Assembly: GCF_001267925.1 (NCBI RefSeq)
Contig: NZ_CP011409.1
Span: 744,001-808,000, forward strand
From: Herbaspirillum hiltneri N3
GTDB taxonomy: Bacteria > Pseudomonadota > Gammaproteobacteria > Burkholderiales > Burkholderiaceae_D
Direction of reading: 5' to 3'
Length of the DNA: 64,000 nucleotides
The notes under the pieces are model-generated. The model was given only the letters and a program-made list of their open reading frames with translations. It did not search any database and was not told the DNA's origin. Of the stretch, positions 7,444-16,044 are shown piece after piece (position 1 is the stretch's first letter; each line of letters begins with the position of its first letter). The position numbers and the translations under genes are program-made.

Positions 7444-8616
7444 ATGATAATTGCGAAGCGCCTTCACTCTTTGCTACTTGGTGCATCGCTCCTGGCGGCT
7501 TCCGTGCCGTCATGGGCATGGGGTGATAAAGTCGTCGACAGCCAGGGCGGTCCGGCCGTGTTGCAGACCAATTTCCAGCCGCCGGTCACGCAGATCGCCG
7601 AACAGATCTACGATCTGCATCATCTGATGCTGATTATCTGCCTGGTGATTTTCGTCGCCGTGTTCGGCGTCATGTTTTACTCCATCCTCAAGCACCGCAA
7701 GTCCCTCGGCCACAAGTCGGCCAGTTTCCACGAAAGCACCACCGTTGAAATCGCCTGGACCGTGGTTCCGTTCCTGATCGTGATCGGCATGGCGCTGCCC
7801 GCCACCAAGACCGTGGTCGCGATGAAAGACACCTCCAACGCCGATTTGACCATCAAGGCCACCGGCATGCAGTGGAAGTGGGGCTACGACTACCTCAAGG
7901 GCGAAGGCGAAGGCATTTCCTTCCTGTCCAACCTGGCTACGCCGCGTGAACAGATCACCGACGCTTCGCTGAAGAAAAACGACAACTACCTGATCGAGGT
8001 CGACAACCCTGTCGTCGTGCCGGTCAACAAGAAAGTCCGCATCATCACCACCGCCAACGACGTGATCCACTCGTGGACCATTCCGGCCTTCGGCGTGAAG
8101 CAGGATGCGATTCCCGGTTTCGTGCGCGACACCTGGTTCAAGGCTGAAAAGATCGGCACCTACCGCGGTCAGTGCGTTGAGTTGTGCGGCAAGGACCACG
8201 CCTTCATGCCTATCGTGGTCAACGTCGTCAGCGACGCCGACTACAAAACCTGGGTCGACGGCAAGAAGAAGGAAATGGCCGCCAAGGCCGATGATCCGAG
8301 CAAGGTCTGGACCATCGACGAACTCAAGCAACGCGGCGAAAAAGTCTACACCGCCAATTGCGTGGTCTGCCACCAGGCCAACGGCAAGGGCGTGCCGGGC
8401 GCATTCCCTGCGCTGGACGGCGACCCGGTCGTGAACGGACCGAAGGCTGCGCAGATCGCGGTCGTGCTGAACGGCAAGAACGCCATGCCGGCATGGAAAT
8501 CGGTATTGAACGACACCGAAATTGCTGCCGTGATCACCTATACACGCAACAGCTGGTCCAACAAAGCACAAGAAAACATCGTCCAACCGGCCGAGGTCCT
8601 GGCTGCGCGCAAGTAA
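7444..8616 (+). CDS. coxB: Cytochrome c oxidase subunit II with fused cytochrome c domain
   Basis: A 390-residue subunit II of the aa3-type oxidase. It receives electrons from cytochrome c and passes them to subunit I. A signal peptide ends near WAWGDK. Two membrane helices lie at about residues 55-80 and 95-120. The periplasmic cupredoxin domain carries the CuA ligands in GQCVELCGKDHAFMP with a further His upstream (DVIHSW). The extra C-terminal 100 residues contain a heme c site, CVVCH, near residue 310, making this a caa3-like fused form. It has signal, CuA and heme domains in the usual order, and an RBS TGAGGAAAT before the ATG. Confidence 0.95.
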   Translation: MIIAKRLHSLLLGASLLAASVPSWAWGDKVVDSQGGPAVLQTNFQPPVTQIAEQIYDLHHLMLIICLVIFVAVFGVMFYSILKHRKSLGHKSASFHESTTVEIAWTVVPFLIVIGMALPATKTVVAMKDTSNADLTIKATGMQWKWGYDYLKGEGEGISFLSNLATPREQITDASLKKNDNYLIEVDNPVVVPVNKKVRIITTANDVIHSWTIPAFGVKQDAIPGFVRDTWFKAEKIGTYRGQCVELCGKDHAFMPIVVNVVSDADYKTWVDGKKKEMAAKADDPSKVWTIDELKQRGEKVYTANCVVCHQANGKGVPGAFPALDGDPVVNGPKAAQIAVVLNGKNAMPAWKSVLNDTEIAAVITYTRNSWSNKAQENIVQPAEVLAARK

Positions 8617-8677
8617 CTGAACTAAGTGAGAACCTGCTCGCCGGGAAGGCGCGCACGTATCGAATTGGGAGACTGAA

Positions 8678-10306
8678 ATGAGCACAACAGTAGTCGATCA
8701 CGGCCACGATCATTCGCATGCACATGATCATGGCGCACACGGCCATGATGACCACGGACATCACGATCATCCGCACGGCTGGCGCCGCTGGATCTTTGCA
8801 ACCAACCACAAGGACATTGGTACGCTGTACCTGTGGTTCTCGTTCACCATGCTGCTGTCCGGTGGCGTGCTGGCATTGCTGATCCGCGCCGAACTGTTCC
8901 AGCCCGGCCTGCAATTCTTCCGTCCTGAATTCTTCAACCAGCTGACCACGATGCACGGCCTGGTGATGGTGTTCGGCGCGATCATGCCGGCCTTCGTCGG
9001 CTTCGCCAACTGGATGATCCCGCTGCAGATCGGCGCCTCCGACATGGCGTTTGCGCGGATGAACAACTTCTCGTTCTGGCTGCTGCCGCCTGCGGCCCTG
9101 CTGCTGGCCGGTTCCTTCCTGGTGCCGGGCGGTGCGACTGCCGCCGGCTGGACCCTGTATGCGCCGCTGTCGACGCAAATGGGCCCCGGCATGGACATGG
9201 GTATTTTCGCGATGCACATCATGGGCGCATCGTCGATCATGGGTTCGATCAACATCATCGTCACCATCCTCAACATGCGCGCTCCCGGCATGACGCTGAT
9301 GAAGATGCCGATGTTCTGCTGGACCTGGCTGATCACCGCCTACCTGCTGATCGCCGTGATGCCGGTGCTGGCAGGCGCGATCACCATGACGCTCACTGAC
9401 CGCCACTTCGGTACTTCCTTCTTCAACGCCGCCGGCGGCGGCGATCCGGTGATGTACCAGCACATCTTCTGGTTCTTCGGCCACCCCGAGGTCTACATCA
9501 TGATTCTGCCGGCCTTCGGCATCGTGTCGCAGATCATCCCGGCCTTCGCCCGCAAGCAATTATTTGGATATGCTTCGATGGTCTACGCGACTGCGTCGAT
9601 CGCGATCCTGTCGTTCATCGTCTGGGCCCACCACATGTTCACCACCGGCATGCCGGTGACTGCGCAGCTGTTCTTCATGTACGCCACGATGCTCATCGCC
9701 GTGCCGACCGGCGTGAAGATCTTCAACTGGATCGCCACCATGTGGCGCGGTTCGATGACCTTTGAAACGCCGATGCTGTTCTCGGTCGGCTTCATCTTCG
9801 TGTTCACCATGGGCGGCTTCACCGGCCTGATCTTGGCCGTTACCCCGATCGACATCCAGATGCAGGATACCTACTACGTGGTGGCGCATTTCCACTACGT
9901 GCTGGTGGCCGGTTCGCTGTTTGCGCTGTTCGCCGGTTTCTACTACTGGGGTCCGAAGTGGACTGGTTTCATGTACAACGAAACCCGCGGCAAGATCCAT
10001 TTCTGGGCTTCGCTGATCACCTTCAACGTGACCTTCTTCCCGATGCACTTCCTGGGTCTGGCCGGCATGCCGCGCCGCTACGCCGACTATCCGGCGCAGT
10101 TCACCGATTTCAACATGGTGGCCTCGATCGGCGCGCTCGGTTTCGGTTTGTCGCAGGTGTACTTCCTGTTCTTCGTGGTGATCCCGTCGATCAAGGGCGG
10201 CGTCAAAGCCGAAGCCAAGCCATGGGAAGGCGCCGAAGGTCTGGAGTGGACCGTGCCGAGCCCGGCGCCGTTCCACACATTCGAAACGCCACCGACAGTT
10301 AAGTAA
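8678..10306 (+). CDS. coxA: Cytochrome c oxidase subunit I
   Basis: A 542-residue catalytic subunit of the heme-copper oxidase that reduces oxygen to water and pumps protons. Twelve membrane helices are expected. The signatures are visible: MHGLVMVFG (heme a ligand region), WFFGHPEVYIMILPAFG (CuB His and the cross-linked Tyr region), WAHHMFTTGM (CuB ligands) and VVAHFHYVLVAGS (heme ligands). The N-terminus has an unusual extension with 13 histidines between residues 8 and 33, before the conserved WRRWIFATNHKDIGTLYLWF. It follows coxB by 61 bp and precedes a 35-codon gene. Confidence 0.96.
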   Translation: MSTTVVDHGHDHSHAHDHGAHGHDDHGHHDHPHGWRRWIFATNHKDIGTLYLWFSFTMLLSGGVLALLIRAELFQPGLQFFRPEFFNQLTTMHGLVMVFGAIMPAFVGFANWMIPLQIGASDMAFARMNNFSFWLLPPAALLLAGSFLVPGGATAAGWTLYAPLSTQMGPGMDMGIFAMHIMGASSIMGSINIIVTILNMRAPGMTLMKMPMFCWTWLITAYLLIAVMPVLAGAITMTLTDRHFGTSFFNAAGGGDPVMYQHIFWFFGHPEVYIMILPAFGIVSQIIPAFARKQLFGYASMVYATASIAILSFIVWAHHMFTTGMPVTAQLFFMYATMLIAVPTGVKIFNWIATMWRGSMTFETPMLFSVGFIFVFTMGGFTGLILAVTPIDIQMQDTYYVVAHFHYVLVAGSLFALFAGFYYWGPKWTGFMYNETRGKIHFWASLITFNVTFFPMHFLGLAGMPRRYADYPAQFTDFNMVASIGALGFGLSQVYFLFFVVIPSIKGGVKAEAKPWEGAEGLEWTVPSPAPFHTFETPPTVK

Positions 10307-10339
10307 AAAGGAGCGGCGGGCTGGTCCCGCCCACTTTGT

Positions 10340-10447
10340 ATGACAGATCGTAAAAAGCCGAATAATCTGCGCACGGGTTTGTTGCTGGCGCTGGTGGCGT
10401 TTGTGTTCTTTGCGGGCATCTTCATCAACCGCATCTGGTTCCGCTGA
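10340..10447 (+). CDS. Cytochrome oxidase small assembly protein (35 aa)
   Basis: A 35-residue protein with basic N-terminus MTDRKKPNNLRTG, one membrane helix (LLLALVAFVFFAGIFI) and tail NRIWFR. It sits between coxA and ctaG, and its TGA overlaps the ctaG ATG in TGATG, so translation is probably coupled. The position and design match the short protein that NCBI annotates in Burkholderiales as a cytochrome oxidase small assembly protein. Its exact role is not known to me. It is shorter than most ORF-calling cut-offs and easily missed. Confidence 0.8.
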   Translation: MTDRKKPNNLRTGLLLALVAFVFFAGIFINRIWFR

Positions 10448-11025
10448 TGAGCGATTCCGACAAGAGCGACGTATCGCCCGAACGCCCCGAACGCAGCCTG
10501 AACCGCCGCATGCTCGGCAAGCTGCTGGTGATTGCCGTGCTGATGTTCGGTTTCGGCTATGCACTGATCCCGGTGTATAAAAAGATTTGCGAAGTGACCG
10601 GCGTCAATTTCCTGACGCCCAAGGATGTGACGGTCGAAGCGCCGAGCAACAGCCAGATCGACAAGAGCCGCACCGTGACGATCGAGTTCGACGGCAATTC
10701 GCAGGGACCGTGGCGCTTCCGCCCGACCGTGGCGAGCATGAAGGTACATCCGGGCGAGATGACGCAGGTGGTGTACGAGGTGGTCAATACCCAGGCGCGC
10801 AGCGTTGACGCCCAGGCGATCCCGAGTTACGCGCCGCAACAGTCGGCAGCCTTCTTCAAGAAGGTGGAATGTTTCTGTTTCACGCAGCAGACGCTGGGTC
10901 CGAACCAGGCCAAGCAAATGCCGGTGGTGTTCTACATCGATCCGGCGCTGCCCAAGGATGTAACGACGATCACGCTGTCTTATACGTTCTTCGAGATCGG
11001 CGGGCAGGCCAAGAAGGCCAGCTGA
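10447..11025 (+). CDS. ctaG: Cytochrome c oxidase assembly protein CtaG (Cox11)
   Basis: A 192-residue Cox11/CtaG protein. It delivers copper to the CuB site of subunit I. A single N-terminal membrane helix (MLGKLLVIAVLMFGFGYALIPVYKK, written here as helix around residues 22-45) anchors a periplasmic immunoglobulin-like domain. The copper-binding motif CFCF appears in KKVECFCFTQQTLGP near residue 140, and a third conserved Cys lies just after the helix (KICEVTG). It overlaps the preceding 35-aa gene by one base and sits between coxA and the DUF2970 gene, the standard betaproteobacterial order. Confidence 0.93.
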   Translation: MSDSDKSDVSPERPERSLNRRMLGKLLVIAVLMFGFGYALIPVYKKICEVTGVNFLTPKDVTVEAPSNSQIDKSRTVTIEFDGNSQGPWRFRPTVASMKVHPGEMTQVVYEVVNTQARSVDAQAIPSYAPQQSAAFFKKVECFCFTQQTLGPNQAKQMPVVFYIDPALPKDVTTITLSYTFFEIGGQAKKAS

Positions 11026-11054
11026 AGTCGCAGGCAACAGGAAGGAAACGGGAC

Positions 11055-11282
11055 ATGAGCGACTTGAAGGATGCAACACAGCGCAAGGCGTCATTTGCGT
11101 CGACGATGAAGGCGGTGTTCTGGTCGTTCTTCGGTGTGCGCAAGCGCAGCGATTACGAAAACGACGCGGCCAAACTGAATCCGCTGCACGTCATCATCGC
11201 CGGCGTCATCGGCGCAGCGATTTTTGTGACGGTCTTGGTATTGATCGTGAAAATGGTGGTGGGCTCGGCGGTTTCTTCGTGA
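11055..11282 (+). CDS. DUF2970 family small membrane protein
   Basis: A 75-residue protein starting at ATG 11055 (MSDLKDATQRKASF). It has a central motif SFFGVRKRSDYENDAAKLNP, then a single C-terminal helix (VIIAGVIGAAIFVTVLVLIV). This is the DUF2970 layout, found between ctaG and the subunit III gene in many Burkholderiales cox operons. The start is supported by AGGAAACGGG upstream. The function is unknown; a role in oxidase assembly or stability is inferred only from context. Confidence 0.8.
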   Translation: MSDLKDATQRKASFASTMKAVFWSFFGVRKRSDYENDAAKLNPLHVIIAGVIGAAIFVTVLVLIVKMVVGSAVSS

Positions 11283-11379
11283 AGCGGCGGCAGTCCGGCA
11301 GCAAGACATGACGGATGTGGCAGTGCAAGTCAGAAGCAGTCATTTATAAAAGATCCGAATTTTGTATTGGGAGATGGAG

Positions 11380-12240
11380 ATGAGTTCTCAACACGCTAAA
11401 GCGCCGTACTATTTTGTACCTGGTCCCTCGCAGTGGCCGGTGCTGGCGGGTACTGCAATGCTGGCCACCATGGCCGGCGCGTCGGCATGGGTCAACGGCT
11501 ATTCCTGGGGCATGCCGCTCAACCTGATCGGCATCGTCGCCGTGCTGGTGGTGCTGTACAAATGGTTCGGCCAGGCCATCGGCGAATCCGAATCCGGTCA
11601 GTACAGCGCGCGTATCGATGCCTCGTTCCGCTGGAGCATGGGCTGGTTCATCTTCTCCGAAGTGATGTTCTTCGCGGCATTCTTCGGTGCATTGTTCTAT
11701 GCACGCAGCATCACCATGCCATGGCTGGCCGATCTGGATCACAAGGTGATCTGGCCCGACTTCGCTGCGCACTGGGGCAACATCGGTCCGGCCCGCACGA
11801 TCGAATCGTTCCAGACCATGGGTCCGTTCCCGATCCCCACCATCAACACTGCGCTGCTGCTGACTTCGGGCGTGACGCTGACGATTTCGCACCATGCGCT
11901 GCGCGCCGGCCATCGTGCGCAAACCGCGATCTGGCTGTTCGCCACCGTGCTGCTGGGTGCGATCTTCATGGGCTTCCAGGCTTACGAATACATGCATGCC
12001 TACAGCGAGCTGAACCTCAAGCTCACTTCCGGCATCTACGGTTCGACCTTCTTCATGCTGACCGGCTTCCACGGTTTCCACGTGACCATGGGCGCGATCA
12101 TGTTGTCGGTGGTGCTGTACCGCGTGCTGCGCGGCCACTTCACGCCGGAACACCACTTCGCCTTCGAAGGCGCCGCCTGGTACTGGCACTTTGTGGACGT
12201 GGTCTGGCTGGGTCTGTACGTCGTGGTCTACTGGATGTAA
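11380..12240 (+). CDS. coxC: Cytochrome c oxidase subunit III
   Basis: A 286-residue subunit III with seven membrane helices, which stabilises the oxidase core. The start at 11380 (MSSQHAKAPYYFVPGPSQWP) follows TGGGAGATGGAG; a start six codons earlier would read through that ribosome site. Conserved blocks include SEVMFFAAFFGALFYAR, LLLTSGVTLTISHHALRAG, EYMHAYSELNLKLTSGIYGS and the C-terminal WYWHFVDVVWLGLYVVVYW. It lies 97 bp after the DUF2970 gene and is followed by a strong terminator, so it closes the structural cox operon. Confidence 0.95.
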   Translation: MSSQHAKAPYYFVPGPSQWPVLAGTAMLATMAGASAWVNGYSWGMPLNLIGIVAVLVVLYKWFGQAIGESESGQYSARIDASFRWSMGWFIFSEVMFFAAFFGALFYARSITMPWLADLDHKVIWPDFAAHWGNIGPARTIESFQTMGPFPIPTINTALLLTSGVTLTISHHALRAGHRAQTAIWLFATVLLGAIFMGFQAYEYMHAYSELNLKLTSGIYGSTFFMLTGFHGFHVTMGAIMLSVVLYRVLRGHFTPEHHFAFEGAAWYWHFVDVVWLGLYVVVYWM

Positions 12241-12261
12241 TGGCGACCCGCTCCGGCAATG

Positions 12262-12290
12262 AAAAAGCCGCACTTCGGTGCGGCTTTTTT
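12262..12290. terminator. Terminator after coxC
   Basis: AAAAAGCCGCAC (12262-12273), a stable TTCG tetraloop, then GTGCGGC and six T (to 12290). It lies between coxC and the oppositely oriented DUF2909 gene and is likely bidirectional. Nothing else is recognisable between here and 12417 beyond short direct repeats of ATCCATCCGAAT-like sequence. Confidence 0.9.
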
Positions 12291-12417
12291 ACGGGCCGGA
12301 TATTCATCCGAACATCCATCCGAATATCCATCGATTCATCGAAAAATCCGGAAAGCCTGCGCCGCATCGTGTAAGCTGTGGCGGCTCGCGCAGATGCGAC
12401 TGCAAGCCAACAGCAGG

Positions 12418-12618
12418 TCAGTGAATGCCGGTCGGCTGTATCCAGCCCAGGCGATAAGCGATTAGCAGCAGGATGAACAGCAGCACCGAAAATCCCACGC
12501 GCATCGTCAGCGCATATACCGTGCGATTGCTCTTGCCCTTGTCGCGCATCATGAACAGCAGGGCGGACGCGAGGCTGCCGATGATGAGCACGAAAGCGAT
12601 GGCGACAATGATTTTCAT
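12418..12618 (-). CDS. Twin transmembrane protein, DUF2909 family
   Basis: A 66-residue protein with start at 12618 (MKIIVAIAFVLIIGSLASAL) and two hydrophobic segments separated by a short basic loop (MMRDKGKSNRT). The second segment ends YRLGWIQPTGIH. This two-helix form is the DUF2909 family, which typically lies in the cox/ctaA region of betaproteobacteria. It is the only minus-strand gene in the locus and is divergent from the SURF1 gene (69 bp apart). Its function is unknown. Confidence 0.78.
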   Translation of the reverse strand: MKIIVAIAFVLIIGSLASALLFMMRDKGKSNRTVYALTMRVGFSVLLFILLLIAYRLGWIQPTGIH

Positions 12619-12687
12619 GGCGTGTGCAGGTGGGTAAAAGGGACGGCGCCGCAGCGTGCGGGGCGGCTTGAATAAAGTGACATTGTA

Positions 12688-13425
12688 ATGCCAATCAGAT
12701 TCCGTATTCGATGGATTCCGCTGCTGGCCACCTTGATCGTGGCGGGCATCGGCGTGTCGCTGGGGCAGTGGCAGACCAGGCGCGGCGACGAGAAGGAAGC
12801 GATCCAGGCGAAGATGGCGGTGCGTCAGTCGGCCCCGGCCATGACGCTGGAAAATGCCGCTCAGGTCGACGCCGCGCAAGTCGAATTCCGCCACGTCAGA
12901 CTGCGTGGCCGCTTCGTTCCCGAGTGGACAACCTATCTGGAAAATCGCCCCTACAATGGTGTGCCCGGATTCTATGTGCTGATGCCGTTTAAAATAACCG
13001 GCTCCGCAGCATCGGCGGTATTGATCGAACGTGGCTGGGCGCCGCGCGACGCAAATGACCGCACACGCGTGCCGGCGGTCCCGACGCCGGCCGATGAAGT
13101 TGAAATTGAAGGCGTGATCCGCATCAATGCCGGCCACCTGCTGCAGCTCGGTGCGGCCGAGGCGCCGCGTCCCGGCGCGATCATGCAGAACCTCGACATC
13201 GCCGCCTACGCGCGCGCCAGCCAGTTGCCGCTGGCGCCGTTCGTGGTGGAGCAGTCGGGTGAGATGAAGGATGGCCTGGTGCGCGACTGGCCGGCGCCGT
13301 CATTGGGAATAGAACGCCATCGCGGCTATGCCGTGCAATGGTATGCACTGGCCTTGATGGCCGTGATTTTTTTCGTCGTCACAGGATTCCGAAGTGGAAA
13401 AAAGCAAAGAACTGGGTCCGAGTAA
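12688..13425 (+). CDS. SURF1 family cytochrome oxidase assembly protein
   Basis: A 245-residue SURF1/Shy1 protein, which helps insert heme a into subunit I. The two family membrane helices sit at the ends (IRWIPLLATLIVAGIGVSLG near 8-27 and YALALMAVIFFVVTGF near 220-235), with a soluble periplasmic region between. SURF1 blocks include LGQWQTRRGDEKEAIQ, RHVRLRGRF, YLENRPYNGVPGFYVL and LIERGWAPRD. Its 3' end overlaps the next gene by 32 bp, so the two are translationally linked. Confidence 0.88.
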   Translation: MPIRFRIRWIPLLATLIVAGIGVSLGQWQTRRGDEKEAIQAKMAVRQSAPAMTLENAAQVDAAQVEFRHVRLRGRFVPEWTTYLENRPYNGVPGFYVLMPFKITGSAASAVLIERGWAPRDANDRTRVPAVPTPADEVEIEGVIRINAGHLLQLGAAEAPRPGAIMQNLDIAAYARASQLPLAPFVVEQSGEMKDGLVRDWPAPSLGIERHRGYAVQWYALALMAVIFFVVTGFRSGKKQRTGSE

Positions 13426-14032
13426 GGATCAACCTAAGGATCAACAACGCAAGAGCGGCCGCTGGAAGCTGCTGCTGGTGGTGGCGGTGTGCGCCGCGCC
13501 GATGATCGCGTCGTATTTCACCTATTACGTGATCAAGCCGGAGAGCCGCACCAACTACGGCACGCTGCTCGATCCGCGTGAATATCCGATTCCGCCGCTC
13601 GGCAGCGCAACACTTGACGGCAAGCCGGCCAAGCTGGAAGACTACAAGGGCAAGTGGGTCCTGCTGCAAGTGGCCGGCGGCGATTGCGACGACGCCTGCA
13701 AGACGCGTCTGTTCGCCATGCGCCAGCTGCGCCTGATGCAGGGCAAGGAAATGGAACGCATCGAACGCGTCTGGCTGATTACCGATGCCAAGCCGCTCGA
13801 TACCATGCTCATGCGCGAATACGACGGCACCGACATGCTGCGCGTGGATCCGAAACTGCTCAAGGCCTGGCTGCCGGTCGACGCCGGCGCCGGTACCGGT
13901 ACCGTTGTGGAAGATCATCTCTACATGATCGATCCGCTCGGCAACCTGATGATGCGCTTCCCCAAGGATGCCGACCCCAACAAGGTCAAGAAGGACATCA
14001 GCAAGCTGCTGCGCGCATCGAGCATAGGATAA
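13394..14032 (+). CDS. Membrane-anchored Sco/thioredoxin-like protein
   Basis: A 212-residue protein with one N-terminal helix (WKLLLVVAVCAAPMIASYFTYYV) and a periplasmic thioredoxin-like domain. A CxxxC pair is present in GGDCDDACKTRLF near residue 100, as in Sco proteins but without the following Pro, and a His sits in VEDHLYMIDPLGNLMMRF near the C-terminus, where Sco has its copper-binding His. It may be a divergent copper metallochaperone or thiol reductant for CuA. Homologues are sometimes mislabelled cytochrome oxidase subunit I. It overlaps SURF1 and precedes ctaA by 7 bp. Confidence 0.75.
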   Translation: MEKSKELGPSKDQPKDQQRKSGRWKLLLVVAVCAAPMIASYFTYYVIKPESRTNYGTLLDPREYPIPPLGSATLDGKPAKLEDYKGKWVLLQVAGGDCDDACKTRLFAMRQLRLMQGKEMERIERVWLITDAKPLDTMLMREYDGTDMLRVDPKLLKAWLPVDAGAGTGTVVEDHLYMIDPLGNLMMRFPKDADPNKVKKDISKLLRASSIG

Positions 14033-14039
14033 GGCCGCC

Positions 14040-15146
14040 ATGCTGATTCAACTTGCCGTCATGGGCCTGCTGGTCGCGCTGATTCCGCTGACGCTGACCT
14101 GGGTGTCGAATGACGCCGACAAATACCGCAAGCTGGTCTGGATCACGGTGTTCCTGACCTTCGACCTGATCATGTTCGGCGCCTTCACGCGGCTGACCGA
14201 TTCCGGCCTGGGTTGCCCCGACTGGCCGGGTTGCTACGGCCATTCCAATCCGCTGTTGGCGCATGAACACATCAGCGCCGCACAGGAAGCCATGCCGACC
14301 GGACCGGTGACGGTCGCCAAGGCGTGGATAGAAATGATCCATCGCTATCTGGCAATGGCAGTCGGCGTGCTGATCATCACGCTGATGGTGATTGCATGGC
14401 GGCGCTGGATCAAGTCGGGACGCACGGAGCTCAGGTTCCGGCCCTGGTTTCCGACCTTGCTGTTCCTGTTTGTCTGCCTGCAGGGGGCGTTCGGCGCCTG
14501 GACCGTGACGATGAAGCTGCAGCCGGTGATCGTTACGATCCATCTGCTGCTCGGCCTGACGCTGCTGGCCATGCTGACCTGGCTAGGGGCGCGCCAGAAT
14601 GCGCATGCGCCGGTGTCGCCGGCTGGGCGTGCGCTGGCCACGCCGGCGCTGATCGGGCTGGCGTTGCTGATCGTGCAGGTGGCGCTGGGAGGCTGGGTCA
14701 GCACCAACTATGCGGCGCTGGCGTGCAACGATTTCCCCTTGTGCCACGGCGCGCTGGTGCCGCAGATGGATTTCGACAACGGCTTCACGCTGTGGCGCCA
14801 TCTGGGCAAGACCGCCGACGGCGAATACCTGCCGTTCCCCGCGCTCACTGCAATCCATTGGGTGCACCGCACGTTCGCCTTCGTGGTGATCGCCTATCTC
14901 GCCTGGCTGGGGCGCAAGGCGTTCCAGGACGGCGGCTTGCGCAAGACCGGGCGCTGGCTGCTGACCGTGATGGCGCTGCAGCTGGTCACCGGTCTGGCCA
15001 CGATTTATCTGAACTGGCCGCTGGCCATCGCCGTCGTGCACAACGGCGGTGCGGCGCTGCTGCTGCTTTTGCTGGTCATGTTAAACTACAAGACCAGACA
15101 CGCCCCTGCCGCCGAGGCAGCGCGCGCCGCTCCCGCACCGTTTTGA
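14040..15146 (+). CDS. ctaA: Heme A synthase (COX15/CtaA)
   Basis: A 368-residue, eight-helix membrane enzyme that oxidises the C8 methyl of heme O to the formyl group of heme A. Family signatures include [18 protein letters not shown] near residues 43-60, [12 protein letters not shown] (heme His), [15 protein letters not shown], and [12 protein letters not shown] in the second half, giving the internal duplication typical of CtaA. It starts 7 bp after the Sco-like gene and ends 4 bp before ctaB. The C-terminus is a short Ala/Pro-rich tail. Confidence 0.93.
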   Translation: MLIQLAVMGLLVALIPLTLTWVSNDADKYRKLVWITVFLTFDLIMFGAFTRLTDSGLGCPDWPGCYGHSNPLLAHEHISAAQEAMPTGPVTVAKAWIEMIHRYLAMAVGVLIITLMVIAWRRWIKSGRTELRFRPWFPTLLFLFVCLQGAFGAWTVTMKLQPVIVTIHLLLGLTLLAMLTWLGARQNAHAPVSPAGRALATPALIGLALLIVQVALGGWVSTNYAALACNDFPLCHGALVPQMDFDNGFTLWRHLGKTADGEYLPFPALTAIHWVHRTFAFVVIAYLAWLGRKAFQDGGLRKTGRWLLTVMALQLVTGLATIYLNWPLAIAVVHNGGAALLLLLLVMLNYKTRHAPAAEAARAAPAPF

Positions 15147-15150
15147 AGAC

Positions 15151-16044
15151 ATGACCACATTGACCGTACAACCCAATCGCATCGCCCAGTACTGGGCCTT
15201 GACCAAGCCGCGCGTGACGCAGCTGGCGGTGTTCTGCGCCGTCATCGGGATGTTCCTGGCGACGCCTGAGTTGCCCGACTGGCGCAGGGTCGTGTTCGCC
15301 ACGATCGGCATCTGGCTGCTGGCCGGCGCTGCCTTCGCCATCAATTGCCTGGTGGAGCGTGAAATCGATTCACGCATGGCGCGCACCGCACGCCGGCCGA
15401 TGGCGCGCGGCGAAATCACCGTGGCGCAGACGCTGATGTTTTCCGGCGTGATCGGCGGCATGGGCATGTGGGTGCTGTACAGCCTCGTCAACCCGTTGAC
15501 CATGTGGCTGACGCTCGCCACCTTCGTCGGCTACGCCATCATCTACACGATCATCCTCAAACCGTCGACACCGCAGAACATCGTCATCGGCGGCCTGTCG
15601 GGCGCGATGCCGCCGGCGCTGGGCTGGGCCGCGATCGCCAACGACGTGCCGATGCAGGCCTGGATCCTGGTGCTGATCATCTTCATCTGGACGCCGCCGC
15701 ACTTCTGGGCGCTGGCGATGTATCGCCGCGACGACTACGCCAAATCCGGCCTGCCGATGCTGCCGATCACGCACGGCATGAAGCTGACGCAATTCCACAT
15801 CCTGCTGTACACGATCGCGCTGATCGCCACCAGCGTGCTGCCGTTCGCGGTCGGCATGAGCGGCCTGATCTACCTGGGTATGGCAATCGTGCTGGGATTG
15901 ATCTTCTTCCATTATTCGTGGCAGATCTACCGCCATTACACCGATCTGATCGCGCGCAAGGCGTTCACGTTTTCGATCATTTACCTGTCGATCCTGTTTG
16001 CTGCGCTGCTGGTCGATCACTACCTGCTGTTCAGGACTTTCTGA
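15151..16044 (+). CDS. ctaB: Protoheme IX farnesyltransferase (heme O synthase)
   Basis: A 297-residue UbiA-superfamily enzyme that adds farnesyl to heme B to form heme O, the substrate of CtaA just upstream. The first Asp-rich region ([23 protein letters not shown] near residues 68-90) and the second ([15 protein letters not shown] near 190-205) are intact, with nine predicted membrane helices. [17 protein letters not shown] is a family block. The stop overlaps the next ATG in TGATG, so it is coupled to the Sco gene. Confidence 0.95.
   Translation: MTTLTVQPNRIAQYWALTKPRVTQLAVFCAVIGMFLATPELPDWRRVVFATIGIWLLAGAAFAINCLVEREIDSRMARTARRPMARGEITVAQTLMFSGVIGGMGMWVLYSLVNPLTMWLTLATFVGYAIIYTIILKPSTPQNIVIGGLSGAMPPALGWAAIANDVPMQAWILVLIIFIWTPPHFWALAMYRRDDYAKSGLPMLPITHGMKLTQFHILLYTIALIATSVLPFAVGMSGLIYLGMAIVLGLIFFHYSWQIYRHYTDLIARKAFTFSIIYLSILFAALLVDHYLLFRTF

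Noticed and set aside
12300..12360. Short direct repeats near 12.3 kb
   Set aside because: The ATCCATCCGAAT-like repeats are few and imperfect; they look like local slippage in a gap, not an operator array.
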